This document shows positions 54,334-63,460 of a stretch of 64,000 bases of DNA, piece after piece. The position numbers and the translations under genes are program-made. Within the stretch, counting starts at the first letter, position 1. Each line of letters starts with the position of its first letter. The stretch is taken from contig NZ_CP092362.2 in the NCBI RefSeq assembly GCF_022370635.2, positions 2,604,001 to 2,668,000 on the forward strand. The letters run 5' to 3'. The DNA comes from Mycolicibacterium crocinum (GTDB lineage Bacteria > Actinomycetota > Actinomycetes > Mycobacteriales > Mycobacteriaceae). The notes under the pieces are model-generated. The model was not told the origin of the DNA, searched no databases, and saw nothing but the letters and a program-made list of their open reading frames with translations.

Positions 54334-54359
54334 ATACCCGCCACGGTGGAGAGCGCAAC
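54334..54359 (-). promoter_or_regulatory. SigF-type promoter of the GAF-ANTAR gene
   Basis: On the minus strand GTTG (54356-54359), 16-base spacer, GGGTAT (54334-54339): perfect -10 and one mismatch in -35. It is only 9 bases before the ATG, suggesting a very short leader. Confidence 0.55.
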
Positions 54360-54381
54360 ATTGGCAGAGCGCTGGCTGCGC

Positions 54382-54891
54382 CTAGACCGCCGATAGATAG
54401 CGCCGGGTGATCACCCGCTGAACCAGCGCGGCCGCCGGCGCGCCGAGCCGGCTCCACCACGTCGCCGGCGTGGAGAACGCCACCACCTCGGCATGCACCG
54501 ATTCGTCGGCGGGATCGAAGCGCACCCCGAACATCTCCTCACCGGACACGGCATGGCCGGGAAGGCTGCCGTAGGCGAACCCGCGCCGGTTCGGCTCGTC
54601 GACTACGTAGATCACCCGGCACGGCGCGGCGAACGGTCCCAGCCGCCCGAGCACGTCGGTGCCCACTTCGGCAACATCGGTTGTCGCGACCACCCGCAGG
54701 CCCGCACCGCGCAGCATTCCGTAGCGCATCACCGCGTCGGCGGCCTTCTCGAAGCGAGGTCGGCCGCTGCCGATGCGTGCGGACAGCCGCACGTGGCGGT
54801 AGCCCGCCGGCAGGGCCGCGGCCGTCGCACCGACCTCCCCGTAGGTCAACGGGCGGCCGGCCAGGTCGCTGAGCTTCACGGGCACCAGCAT
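54382..54891 (-). CDS. DUF1990-family protein
   Basis: A 169-residue protein of the DUF1990 family. It has AALPAGYRHVRLSARIGSGR, FEKAADAVMRYGMLRGAGL and the end region GHAVSGEEMFGVRF. The fold is lipocalin/SRPBCC-like by report; function is unknown. The start (ATG 54891, or GTG two to four codons later) is uncertain. Divergent from the thioesterase gene across 55 bases. Confidence 0.8.
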   Translation of the reverse strand: MLVPVKLSDLAGRPLTYGEVGATAAALPAGYRHVRLSARIGSGRPRFEKAADAVMRYGMLRGAGLRVVATTDVAEVGTDVLGRLGPFAAPCRVIYVVDEPNRRGFAYGSLPGHAVSGEEMFGVRFDPADESVHAEVVAFSTPATWWSRLGAPAAALVQRVITRRYLSAV

Positions 54892-54946
54892 CCCATTCCG
54901 TACTGTCGAAGTGAGTAGTCCGCATCGGGCGGCATACGGTAACCAG

Positions 54947-55576
54947 GTGGTAGAGGACATGACGGCGGCCCTGCATCCCGGTGGCGGATTCAACCCGCCG
55001 GTGCCCACGGGCAAGGGCGGCCCCGATTACGGCCGGTTCATCGAGGCGGTACGTGATCTGCAGGATCACGCGCGTGCCGTCGACGCGCCCGATGAGGTGA
55101 TCACCCGGGCCGCCGACGTTCTCGAGCAGGTGTCGGCACTGCTGGCGCCGTATGACGCCGATGAGTGGACCGCGCCGTCGGGACGGCGCATGGACCTGCC
55201 GATGCGGGGCAGCATCCTGTCCGTCCCCAATGAGACAGAGATCGGCGAGGACGGCCGGCTGCGGGGGTGGGTCCGGTTCCGGCGCTATCACCTGGGCCGT
55301 AACGGGGCCGTCCATGGCGGGTTCATCGCCCACCTCTTCGATTCGGTGCTCGGCAAGACGTCGATCATGCTGACCGGAGGGTCGGTCCGGCGTACCGCGT
55401 ATTTGCACGTCAACTACCGCAAGATCGTGCCCATCGAGAAGGAACTCCAGGTCGAGGCCGGGGTTGTGCGAACCGAGGGTCGCAAAGTCTTCGTCGATGT
55501 CCGACTCTGTGACGGCGACGACCTGCTGGCCGATGGTGAAGGACTGTTCGTGGCGCTGAAACCGGGGCAGCCGTGA
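54947..55576 (+). CDS. PaaI-type hotdog thioesterase
   Basis: A 209-residue protein with a C-terminal hotdog domain (about 95-200): GRNGAVHGGFIAHLFDSVLG is the typical HGG helix-turn, followed by TAYLHVNYRKIVPI. It probably hydrolyses an acyl-CoA. Either GTG 54947 or ATG 54959 could start it. The stop overlaps the next gene (GTGA), so it begins the long thrS-side gene string. Confidence 0.85.
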   Translation: MVEDMTAALHPGGGFNPPVPTGKGGPDYGRFIEAVRDLQDHARAVDAPDEVITRAADVLEQVSALLAPYDADEWTAPSGRRMDLPMRGSILSVPNETEIGEDGRLRGWVRFRRYHLGRNGAVHGGFIAHLFDSVLGKTSIMLTGGSVRRTAYLHVNYRKIVPIEKELQVEAGVVRTEGRKVFVDVRLCDGDDLLADGEGLFVALKPGQP

Positions 55577-55986
55577 CGCAGCTACTGCATCGATGGAAGC
55601 ACCGGCGGGAGCGGCTGCGGACGCGGCCGGTCGCCGATTTCGCGTACCGAGCCGTGGTCGGCGTCGTCGGACTCGCCGTGCTTGCCGTCGGCATCGTCGC
55701 CATTCCGTACCCGGGCCCCGGCTGGGCGATCGTGTTCGTCGGCCTGGCGATCCTGGCCAGCGAGTTCTATTGGGCGCACCGCACCCTGTCGTTCACCAAA
55801 GACCGCTATGACAGTGCGATGGGATGGTTTCGCGGGCAGGGTAGGTGGGTCCAGGCCTTGGGCGCGGTGTTCACCGCCGCGGTGGTGGTCGCCACGCTGT
55901 GGCTGCTCGGCGCGGTGGGCTGGTCGGCGGGACTGCTCGGCTTCGACCATCCCGCGTTGGACAGCCCCATCGGCCTCGGCGCCTGA
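55573..55986 (+). CDS. TIGR02611-type integral membrane protein
   Basis: A 137-residue membrane protein of an actinobacterial family with the conserved loop AIPYPGPGWAIVFVGLAILA. Three hydrophobic helices (about 27-45, 48-68, 95-118) and a basic N-terminus. Function unknown; the counterpart in M. tuberculosis lies near thrS. The GTG overlaps the thioesterase stop; 85 bases separate it from thrS. Confidence 0.85.
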   Translation: MTQLLHRWKHRRERLRTRPVADFAYRAVVGVVGLAVLAVGIVAIPYPGPGWAIVFVGLAILASEFYWAHRTLSFTKDRYDSAMGWFRGQGRWVQALGAVFTAAVVVATLWLLGAVGWSAGLLGFDHPALDSPIGLGA

Positions 55987-56071
55987 CCAGCACCCCGATA
56001 GCATGGTCGGCGATTCCCGCCGCCCCTGGCGAGAATCGGTTTGAGCCCCACTACGCCGAAAGAGGCCCGCG

Positions 56072-58123
56072 ATGAGCGCCCCCGCACACCCCGCCCCAGC
56101 AGCCCCGATCCGGGTGCCTGCCGGGACTACCGCGGGCACGGCGGTGCGCGACGCGGGCCTCCCGGGTCGCGGTGAACCCGGTGCGATCGTCGTCGTGCGC
56201 GACGCCGAGGACAAGCTGCGCGACCTGAGTTGGACGCCGGACACCGACGTCGAGGTCATCCCGGTCGCCGCCGACACCGAGGACGGCCGCAGCGTGATCC
56301 GGCACTCGGCAGCCCACGTGCTCGCCCAGGCGGTGCAGGAGCTGTTCCCGCAAGCCAAGCTCGGCATCGGCCCGCCGATCACCGACGGCTTCTACTACGA
56401 CTTCGACGTGCCCGAGGCGTTCACCCCCGAGGATCTGGAGAAGCTCGAGAAGCGGATGGCCAAGATCGTCAAGGACGGTCAGCTGTTCGCCCGGCGGGTG
56501 TACAAGTCCAAAGACGAGGCCCGCGCCGAGCTCGCGAACGAGCCGTACAAGCTGGAACTCGTTGACGACAAGTCCGGCGACGCGGACATCATGGAGGTCG
56601 GCGGCGACGAGCTCACCGCGTACGACAACCTCAATCCCCGTACCCGCGAACGGGTTTGGGGTGACCTGTGCCGCGGGCCGCACATCCCCACGACCCGCTA
56701 CATTCCGGCGTTCAAGCTGACCCGCAGCTCGGCGGCGTACTGGCGCGGCGACCAGAACAATGCCAGCCTGCAACGCATCTACGGCACGGCCTGGGAATCG
56801 CAGGAGGCGCTGGACCGCCACCTCGAACTGATCGAGGAGGCGCAGCGCCGCGACCACCGCAAGCTCGGGGTGGAGCTGGACCTGTTCAGCTTCCCCGACG
56901 AATTGGGTTCGGGCCTACCGGTTTTCCATCCGAAGGGCGGCATCATCCGGCGTGAGCTGGAGGACTATTCGCGGCGCAAGCATGAGCAGGCCGGCTACGA
57001 ATTCGTCAACACCCCGCACATCACCAAGGAACAGCTCTACATCACCTCGGGTCACCTGGAGTGGTACGCCGACGGCATGTTCCCCCCGATGCACATCGAC
57101 GCCGAGTTCGACGAGGACGGCAAGCTGCGCAAGCCGGGGCAGGACTACTACCTCAAGCCGATGAACTGCCCGATGCACCATCTGATCTACCGGTCACGGG
57201 GACGTTCCTACCGCGAACTTCCTTTGCGGCTCTTCGAGTTCGGCTCGGTGTACCGCTACGAGAAGTCCGGCGTGGTGCACGGCCTGACCCGGGTGCGCGG
57301 CATGACACAGGACGATTCGCACATCTACACCACTCGCGAACAGATGCGCGACGAGCTGGCCTCGTTGCTGCGGTTCGTGCTCGAGCTGCTCGCCGACTAC
57401 GGCCTCGACGACTTCTACCTGGAGCTGTCGACGAAGAACCCGGAGAAGGCCGTCGGCTCCGACGAGATGTGGGACGAGGCCACCGAAACGCTGCGTGAGG
57501 TCGCCGAGGCGTCCGGTCTGCAGCTGGTCCCTGACCCCGGGGGCGCGGCGTTCTACGGGCCCAAGATCTCCGTTCAGGTCAAGGATGCGCTCGGCCGCAG
57601 CTGGCAGATGTCGACCATCCAGCTCGACTTCAACATGCCCGACCGGTTCGAGCTGGAGTACACCGCCGCCGATGGGTCGCGTCAGCGCCCCGTTTTGATC
57701 CACCGCGCGCTGTTCGGCTCCATCGAGCGGTTCTTCGGGGTACTCACCGAGCACTACGCGGGCGCCTTCCCGGCGTGGCTGGCGCCGGTGCAGGCCGTCG
57801 GCATCCCCGTCGCCGACGCGCACCTGCCGTATCTGGAAGACCTTGCCGCCGAACTCAAATCGCGTGGCGTGCGGGTCGAGGTCGACACCAGCGACGACCG
57901 GATGGCGAAGAAGATCGTCAACCACACCAACCAGAAGGTGCCGTTCATGCTGCTCGCGGGCGACCGCGACGTGGAGGCCGGGGCGGTGAGCTTCCGGTTC
58001 GGTGACCGCACCCAGATCAACGGCGTGCCTCGCGAGCAGGCGATCGAGACGATCGTAAAATGGATCTCCGATCGCGAGAATGCCGTGCCCACAGCCGAAC
58101 TGGTGAAGGTCGACGGTGGCTGA
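56072..58123 (+). CDS. thrS: Threonyl-tRNA synthetase
   Basis: A 683-residue class II synthetase, complete. N-terminal TGS domain (1-75), editing domain with [16 protein letters not shown] and CRGPHIPTT, catalytic core with Zn-site Cys in [10 protein letters not shown], motif 2 ([18 protein letters not shown] region) and motif 3 ([15 protein letters not shown]), and a C-terminal anticodon domain. It charges tRNA-Thr and clears Ser-tRNA. The 3' end overlaps the HIT gene by 8 bases. Synteny matches Rv2614c. Confidence 0.97.
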   Translation: MSAPAHPAPAAPIRVPAGTTAGTAVRDAGLPGRGEPGAIVVVRDAEDKLRDLSWTPDTDVEVIPVAADTEDGRSVIRHSAAHVLAQAVQELFPQAKLGIGPPITDGFYYDFDVPEAFTPEDLEKLEKRMAKIVKDGQLFARRVYKSKDEARAELANEPYKLELVDDKSGDADIMEVGGDELTAYDNLNPRTRERVWGDLCRGPHIPTTRYIPAFKLTRSSAAYWRGDQNNASLQRIYGTAWESQEALDRHLELIEEAQRRDHRKLGVELDLFSFPDELGSGLPVFHPKGGIIRRELEDYSRRKHEQAGYEFVNTPHITKEQLYITSGHLEWYADGMFPPMHIDAEFDEDGKLRKPGQDYYLKPMNCPMHHLIYRSRGRSYRELPLRLFEFGSVYRYEKSGVVHGLTRVRGMTQDDSHIYTTREQMRDELASLLRFVLELLADYGLDDFYLELSTKNPEKAVGSDEMWDEATETLREVAEASGLQLVPDPGGAAFYGPKISVQVKDALGRSWQMSTIQLDFNMPDRFELEYTAADGSRQRPVLIHRALFGSIERFFGVLTEHYAGAFPAWLAPVQAVGIPVADAHLPYLEDLAAELKSRGVRVEVDTSDDRMAKKIVNHTNQKVPFMLLAGDRDVEAGAVSFRFGDRTQINGVPREQAIETIVKWISDRENAVPTAELVKVDGG

Positions 58124-58673
58124 CGACGCGTACGTCGACCGGGGCGCGGGCGAGCCCGACCGCCTCCAGCGGCTGTGGACACCGCACCGGATGAGCTACA
58201 TCCTCGACGTGCCCGCGCAGAAGGCGGCGGGCGGATCGGCCGGATCTTCGCAACCGTTCACCGACATCCCCACGATGCCCGACGAAGACGGTCTCGTGGT
58301 GGCCCGCGGTGAGCAGGTGTACGTGGTGCTGAATCTCTACCCGTACAACCCCGGGCACCTGATGGTGGTGCCCTATCGGCGGGTGTCGGAACTGGAAGAC
58401 CTCAGTACCGGCGAGAGTGCGGAGCTGATGGCCTTCACCCAGAAGGCAATTCGCGTCATCAAAGCGGTGTCGAGCCCGGACGGCTTCAACGTCGGCCTCA
58501 ACCTCGGCAAGTCCGCCGGCGGCTCGCTGGCCGAGCACCTGCACATGCATGTGGTGCCCCGCTGGGCCGGCGACGCCAACTTCATCACGGTCGTCGGGGA
58601 GACCAAGGTCATCCCGCAACTGCTGCGCGATACCCGCAAGCTGCTGGCCGACGAATGGACAGCGCAGTTGTGA
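58116..58673 (+). CDS. HIT-family Ap4A phosphorylase-like protein
   Basis: A 185-residue HIT protein with catalytic [10 protein letters not shown] (HxHxHxx) and [18 protein letters not shown]. The M. tuberculosis orthologue Rv2613c acts as diadenosine tetraphosphate phosphorylase. The GTG at 58116 overlaps the thrS end; Ap4A is a side product of aminoacyl-tRNA synthetases, so the pairing is sensible. The stop overlaps pgsA. Confidence 0.93.
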   Translation: MADDAYVDRGAGEPDRLQRLWTPHRMSYILDVPAQKAAGGSAGSSQPFTDIPTMPDEDGLVVARGEQVYVVLNLYPYNPGHLMVVPYRRVSELEDLSTGESAELMAFTQKAIRVIKAVSSPDGFNVGLNLGKSAGGSLAEHLHMHVVPRWAGDANFITVVGETKVIPQLLRDTRKLLADEWTAQL

Positions 58674-59350
58674 GCGACTTCTACCTGATGACCCGTGCGG
58701 CGTACGCCAAGCTCAGTACGCCGGTGGCCAAGGGCGCGTTGAAGATCGGGCTGACCCCGGACATGGTGACGATCATCGGCACCGCCGGTTCGGTGCTGGC
58801 CGCGCTCATCCTGTTCCCGATCGGTCAGCTGTGGTGGGGTGCGGTCGCCGTCTGGTTCTTCGTGCTCGCCGACATGCTCGACGGTGCGATGGCGCGGCAA
58901 CGGGGCGGCGGCACCCGGTTCGGCGCGGTGCTCGATGCCACCTGCGACCGGATCAGCGACGGCGCGATCTTCTGCGGGCTGCTGTGGTGGGTGGTCTTCA
59001 GCATGCACAGCTCGTCGCTGGCGGTGGCCACGATGATCTGCCTGGTGACCTCGCAGGTGATCTCCTACGTCAAGGCGCGCGCCGAGGCCAGCGGGCTCGA
59101 AGGCGGCGGCGGGCTCATCGAACGCCCCGAGCGACTGATCATCGTGCTGGTCGGTGCCGGGCTCTCCGACTTCCCGCTGTTCCCGATGCCGATCCTGCTG
59201 CCCATCGGGATGTGGCTGCTGGCGGTCACCAGCCTGGTGACGGTCGGCCAGCGCGTGCACTCGGTGCGATCCAGCCCCGGCGCGATGGACAAGATCCCGC
59301 CCGCCGCCGCGCAGCCGGTCGGCGACGAACCGGAAAGCGGCGAATCATGA
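58670..59350 (+). CDS. pgsA: Phosphatidylinositol phosphate synthase (PgsA1)
   Basis: A 226-residue CDP-alcohol phosphotransferase with motif DG-x2-AR-x8-G-x3-D-x3-D (DMLDGAMARQRGGG, GAVLDATCDRISD) and several TM helices. It makes phosphatidylinositol phosphate from CDP-diacylglycerol and inositol phosphate, the first step to PI, PIMs, LM and LAM. I prefer the GTG at 58670 (overlap GTGA with HIT) to the ATG five codons earlier because it aligns with the M. tuberculosis N-terminus. Orthologue of Rv2612c. Confidence 0.95.
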   Translation: MSDFYLMTRAAYAKLSTPVAKGALKIGLTPDMVTIIGTAGSVLAALILFPIGQLWWGAVAVWFFVLADMLDGAMARQRGGGTRFGAVLDATCDRISDGAIFCGLLWWVVFSMHSSSLAVATMICLVTSQVISYVKARAEASGLEGGGGLIERPERLIIVLVGAGLSDFPLFPMPILLPIGMWLLAVTSLVTVGQRVHSVRSSPGAMDKIPPAAAQPVGDEPESGES

Positions 59351-60297
59351 TCGCCACCCCGGGGCAGCTCTGGACGGCGAGCCGTAATCGGTTGCCGCGC
59401 ACCGAGCACATCAGCGACCTGGGCTACGCCGCGGGCTGGCGGCTGGTCCGTGCCATGCCGGAGCTGTTCGCACGCAACGCTTTCGACGCCGGCGCCTGGT
59501 ATGCGGCGCAGGGCGGCGGTCCCGAGCAGCTGCGCAAGAACCTGGCCCGGGTGATCGGCTCCACGGCAGCCGAGGTGCCGAACTCGTTGGTTCGCGCCTC
59601 GCTGGCCTCCTACGCCCGGTACTGGCGGGAGGCGTTCCGGTTGCCGACGATGGACCACAAGAAACTGGGCGCCCAGATCGACGAAGCGGTGACCGGTAAG
59701 GAACACCTGGAGGCCGCGCTTGCCGCCGGGCGCGGTGCCGTCCTTGCGCTGCCGCACAGCGGCAACTGGGATATGGCCGGGGTGTGGCTGGTCCAGGCCA
59801 ACGGCACCTTCACCACCGTTGCCGAACGCCTCAAGCCGGAGTCGCTGTACAAGCGGTTCCTCGACTACCGGGAGAGCCTGGGCTTCGAGGTGCTGCCGCT
59901 CACCGGCGGTGAACGGCCGGCCTACGAGGTGTTGGTGGAGAGGCTCCGGGCGAATCGCGTGGTGTGTCTGATGGCCGAACGGGACCTGAGTCGCTCCGGG
60001 GTGCCGGTCGACCTGTTCGGCGAGCCCACCCGGATGCCGGCCGGTTCGGCCAAGCTGGCGCTCGATACCGGCGCGGCGCTGATTCCGGTGCACTCCTGGT
60101 TCACCGACAAGGGGTGGGCCGTCGACTTCTATCCCGAACTCGACTGCTCCAGTCGCGACGTCGGCGTGATCACCCAGGCATTGGCCGATCGGTTCGGTGC
60201 GAATATCGCTGAACACCCCGAGGATTGGCACATGCTGCAGCCGCAATGGCTGGCCGACCTGTCCGACGAGCGACAGGCCAGGTTGAGGGAGGCCTGA
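59347..60297 (+). CDS. patA: PIM acyltransferase PatA
   Basis: A 316-residue acyltransferase of the LpxL/HtrB type. The HX4D motif is PHSGNWDMAG, with the later AERDLSRSGV. It moves palmitoyl from palmitoyl-CoA to the mannose of PIM1 or PIM2 at the inner membrane face. The ATG overlaps the pgsA stop; its own TGA overlaps pimA (TGATG). Orthologue of Rv2611c. Confidence 0.95.
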   Translation: MIATPGQLWTASRNRLPRTEHISDLGYAAGWRLVRAMPELFARNAFDAGAWYAAQGGGPEQLRKNLARVIGSTAAEVPNSLVRASLASYARYWREAFRLPTMDHKKLGAQIDEAVTGKEHLEAALAAGRGAVLALPHSGNWDMAGVWLVQANGTFTTVAERLKPESLYKRFLDYRESLGFEVLPLTGGERPAYEVLVERLRANRVVCLMAERDLSRSGVPVDLFGEPTRMPAGSAKLALDTGAALIPVHSWFTDKGWAVDFYPELDCSSRDVGVITQALADRFGANIAEHPEDWHMLQPQWLADLSDERQARLREA

Positions 60298-61421
60298 TGC
60301 GGATCGGGATGGTCTGCCCCTACTCGTTCGACGTGCCCGGCGGGGTGCAGTCGCACATCCTGCAACTGGCCGAAGTGATGCGGGAGCGCGGCCACGAGGT
60401 CAGCGTGTTGGCCCCGTCGTCGCCGCATGTGAAGCTGCCGGAGTACGTCGTGTCCGGCGGCAAGGCCGTGCCGATTCCCTACAACGGCTCGGTGGCCCGG
60501 CTGCGGTTCGGCCCGGCCACCCACCGTCACGTCAAGAAGTGGCTCATCAGCGGTGAATTCGATGTGCTGCATCTGCACGAGCCGAACGCCCCCAGCCTGT
60601 CGATGCTGGCGCTGCAGGCGGCCGAAGGCCCGATCGTTGCGACATTCCACACCTCGACCACAAAGTCGTTGACGCTCAGCGTTTTTCAGGGAATCCTGCG
60701 GCCGTATCACGAGAAGATCGTCGGCCGGATCGCGGTATCCGACCTGGCGCGCCGGTGGCAGATGGAGGCATTGGGTTCCGACGCGGTCGAAATCCCCAAC
60801 GGTGTCGACGTCTCGGCACTGGCGTCGGCGCCGCGGCTCGCCGGCTATCCGCGTGCCGGCAAGACAGTGTTGTTTCTCGGCCGCTTTGACGAGCCGCGCA
60901 AGGGAATGGCGGTTCTGGTCGGCGCGCTGCCCCGGTTGGTCGAGAAATTCGAGGACATCGAAATCCTGATCGTCGGACGCGGCGACGAGGACAAGCTGAG
61001 GGAGGAGTGCGGCGAACTCGCCGGACACCTGCGGTTCCTGGGCCAGGTCGACGACGCCGAGAAGGCCTCGGCGCTGCGCAGCGCGGACGTGTACTGCGCC
61101 CCGCACACCGGCGGCGAGAGCTTCGGCATCGTGCTCGTCGAAGCGATGGCCGCGGGCACTCCGGTGGTGGCCAGCGATCTCGACGCGTTCCGGCGAGTGC
61201 TGCTCGACGGCGAGGCCGGCCGGCTCGTTCCCGTTGACGACTCCGCTGCGATGGCCGAGGCCCTGATCGAGGTGCTCGGGGACGAGGCCCTGCGCACCCG
61301 CTACGTCAGCGCCGCCGACGTCGCGGTGCGCCGCTACGACTGGCCTGTGGTGGCCGACCAGATCATGCGGGTGTACGAGACGGTGGCGCTGGCGGGCGTC
61401 AAAGTTCAGGTGGCCTCCTAA
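60297..61421 (+). CDS. pimA: Phosphatidylinositol mannosyltransferase PimA
   Basis: A 374-residue GT-B, family 4 enzyme. N-terminal GMVCPYSFDVPGGVQSHI (Gly loop for PI/GDP), catalytic His in TFHTSTTKS, basic region VGRIAVSDLARRW, and the GDP-mannose site GRFDEPRKGM with E-x7-E (GGESFGIVLVEAMAAG). It adds the first mannose from GDP-mannose to PI, an essential step. Orthologue of Rv2610c. Its TAA overlaps the next ATG. Confidence 0.96.
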   Translation: MRIGMVCPYSFDVPGGVQSHILQLAEVMRERGHEVSVLAPSSPHVKLPEYVVSGGKAVPIPYNGSVARLRFGPATHRHVKKWLISGEFDVLHLHEPNAPSLSMLALQAAEGPIVATFHTSTTKSLTLSVFQGILRPYHEKIVGRIAVSDLARRWQMEALGSDAVEIPNGVDVSALASAPRLAGYPRAGKTVLFLGRFDEPRKGMAVLVGALPRLVEKFEDIEILIVGRGDEDKLREECGELAGHLRFLGQVDDAEKASALRSADVYCAPHTGGESFGIVLVEAMAAGTPVVASDLDAFRRVLLDGEAGRLVPVDDSAAMAEALIEVLGDEALRTRYVSAADVAVRRYDWPVVADQIMRVYETVALAGVKVQVAS

Positions 61422-62461
61422 TGCCTGCCGCGCTGTATTGGTCGCTGACCGCGGTCCTGATCATCGTGCTGGTGGTCAGCGCGCTGCTGGCCCTGCAGAC
61501 CGCGAGCCGGCTGGATCGCCTGCACATCCGCTACGACCTGTCCTGGCAGGCGCTCGACGCGGCGCTGGCCCGGCGCGCGGTGGTGGCCCGTGCGGTGGCC
61601 GCCGACACCTACCGCGGGCGCCCGGAAGGCAAGCGGCTCGCGGCACTGGCTGATGCCGCGGAGCGGGCACCGCGGACCGGCCGCGAAGCCGCCGAGAACG
61701 AGCTGTCCGCGGCGCTGGGCATGGTCGATCCGACGTCGATGCCGGTGTCCCTGGTCGCCGAACTCGCCGACGCCGAAGCCCGGGTGCTGCTGGCCCGGCG
61801 ATTCCACAACGACGCCGTGCGCGACACCCTCGCGCTGCGCGAACGCCGTCCGGTCCGATGGCTACGGTTGGCCGGCACCGCCCCGCTGCCGACCTACTTC
61901 GAGATCGCCGAGCGGGCTCCCGAGACGACCCCGGATGGGCCCGACCAGCTGAACCGCCGCACCTCGGCGCGGGTGGTATTGCTCGACGAGCACGGTGCGG
62001 TGCTGTTGTTCTGCGGATCCGATCCGGCTTTCAGCGGCGACGGCGAGGCGCCGCGCTGGTGGTTCACCGTCGGCGGCGCGGTGTGGCCGGGGGAGCGGCT
62101 GGTCGATGCCGCCGTCCGGGAGATCGCCGAGGAGACCGGGCTGCGGGTGGACCCGGCCGCGATGGTGGGCCCGGTGTGGCGCCGGGACAAGCTGATCGAC
62201 TTCAACGGCACGGTCATCGCCAGCCAGGAGTTCTACTTCGTGCATCGCACTAGCCGGTTCGAACCGACCACGGCCGGGCGCACGCAGCTGGAACTGCGGT
62301 ACATTCACGGCCACCGATGGTGTGACTCCGCCACGATCGATCAGTTGGCCACGAACGGGCAGACGGTGTATCCGCTGCAGCTCGGGGAACTGCTCGAGGA
62401 GGCAAACCTGCTGGCCGACGGCCTTGGCGGCGCCGACAAAGAGTTGCACCCGATCCACTGA
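61421..62461 (+). CDS. Membrane-anchored Nudix hydrolase (Rv2609c-like)
   Basis: A 346-residue protein in two parts: an N-terminal TM helix (ALYWSLTAVLIIVLVVSALL) plus a helical, LemA-like domain (about 25-165), and a C-terminal Nudix domain (about 185-320) with the Nudix box GGAVWPGERLVDAAVREIAE followed by ETGL. The substrate is unknown; coupling to pimA (TAATG) suggests a link to nucleotide-sugar or CDP-lipid housekeeping. Counterpart of Rv2609c. Confidence 0.9.
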   Translation: MPAALYWSLTAVLIIVLVVSALLALQTASRLDRLHIRYDLSWQALDAALARRAVVARAVAADTYRGRPEGKRLAALADAAERAPRTGREAAENELSAALGMVDPTSMPVSLVAELADAEARVLLARRFHNDAVRDTLALRERRPVRWLRLAGTAPLPTYFEIAERAPETTPDGPDQLNRRTSARVVLLDEHGAVLLFCGSDPAFSGDGEAPRWWFTVGGAVWPGERLVDAAVREIAEETGLRVDPAAMVGPVWRRDKLIDFNGTVIASQEFYFVHRTSRFEPTTAGRTQLELRYIHGHRWCDSATIDQLATNGQTVYPLQLGELLEEANLLADGLGGADKELHPIH

Positions 62462-62493
62462 AGGCGCGAAAAATTCAGTTTGGCATCGCCCTT

Positions 62494-62499
62494 TAGACT
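62494..62499 (+). promoter_or_regulatory. Probable -10 element of pdxS
   Basis: TAGACT, 28 bases before the GTG of pdxS, fits the mycobacterial TANNNT -10. No good -35 is visible. The 66-base gap before pdxS is the first real break in the string of overlapping genes. Confidence 0.4.
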
Positions 62500-62527
62500 G
62501 GATCCGTATCAAACGAAGGGACTGACA

Positions 62528-63454
62528 GTGGAAACCGGAGCTACCGCGGCTGGATCCAACGGCTCGGCCAGCGCGCAGACGGGTACCGCTCGGGTCAAGC
62601 GCGGTATGGCGGAGATGCTCAAGGGCGGCGTCATCATGGACGTCGTCACCCCTGAACAGGCGCGCATCGCCGAGGGTGCCGGAGCAGTGGCTGTCATGGC
62701 GCTCGAACGGGTCCCGGCTGACATCCGCGCCCAGGGCGGCGTGGCCCGCATGAGCGACACCGACCTGATCGAAGGCATCATCTCCGCGGTCACCATCCCG
62801 GTGATGGCCAAGGCGCGGATCGGCCATTTCGTCGAGGCGCAGATCCTGCAGAGCCTCGGCGTCGATTACATCGACGAGTCCGAGGTCCTGACCCCGGCGG
62901 ACTACACCCACCACATCGACAAGTGGAAGTTCACCGTGCCGTTCGTCTGCGGTGCGACCAACTTGGGTGAGGCGCTGCGCCGCATCACCGAGGGTGCGGC
63001 GATGATCCGCTCCAAGGGCGAGGCCGGCACCGGCGACGTCTCCAATGCGACCACCCACATGCGGTCCATCGGCGCGGAGATCCGCCGGCTGACGTCGCTG
63101 TCGGAGGACGAACTCTACGTCGCGGCCAAGGACATGCAGGCGCCGTACGACCTCGTCGTCGAGGTGGCCCGGGCGGGCAAGCTGCCGGTGACGTTGTTCA
63201 CCGCGGGCGGTATCGCCACCCCCGCCGACGCCGCGATGATGATGCAGCTCGGCGCCGAGGGTGTGTTCGTCGGCTCCGGCATCTTCAAGTCCGGCGACCC
63301 CGCGGTGCGGGCTGCCGCCATCGTCAAGGCCACCACCTTCTACGACGACCCCGACGTGCTGGCGCGGGTGTCGCGGGGGCTGGGTGAGCCCATGGTCGGA
63401 ATCAACGTGGAGGAGATCGCGGAGCCGCACCGACTCGCTCAGCGCGGCTGGTAG
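62528..63454 (+). CDS. pdxS: Pyridoxal 5'-phosphate synthase subunit PdxS
   Basis: A 308-residue TIM-barrel enzyme that builds PLP from ribose 5-phosphate, glyceraldehyde 3-phosphate and ammonia from PdxT. Highly conserved segments [49 protein letters not shown] and [13 protein letters not shown] contain the catalytic lysines and the phosphate sites. The GTG at 62528 has AAGGGA upstream; there is an extra Ala/Ser/Thr-rich N-terminus. pdxT is not yet reached. Confidence 0.96.
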   Translation: METGATAAGSNGSASAQTGTARVKRGMAEMLKGGVIMDVVTPEQARIAEGAGAVAVMALERVPADIRAQGGVARMSDTDLIEGIISAVTIPVMAKARIGHFVEAQILQSLGVDYIDESEVLTPADYTHHIDKWKFTVPFVCGATNLGEALRRITEGAAMIRSKGEAGTGDVSNATTHMRSIGAEIRRLTSLSEDELYVAAKDMQAPYDLVVEVARAGKLPVTLFTAGGIATPADAAMMMQLGAEGVFVGSGIFKSGDPAVRAAAIVKATTFYDDPDVLARVSRGLGEPMVGINVEEIAEPHRLAQRGW

Positions 63455-63460
63455 TCGACG

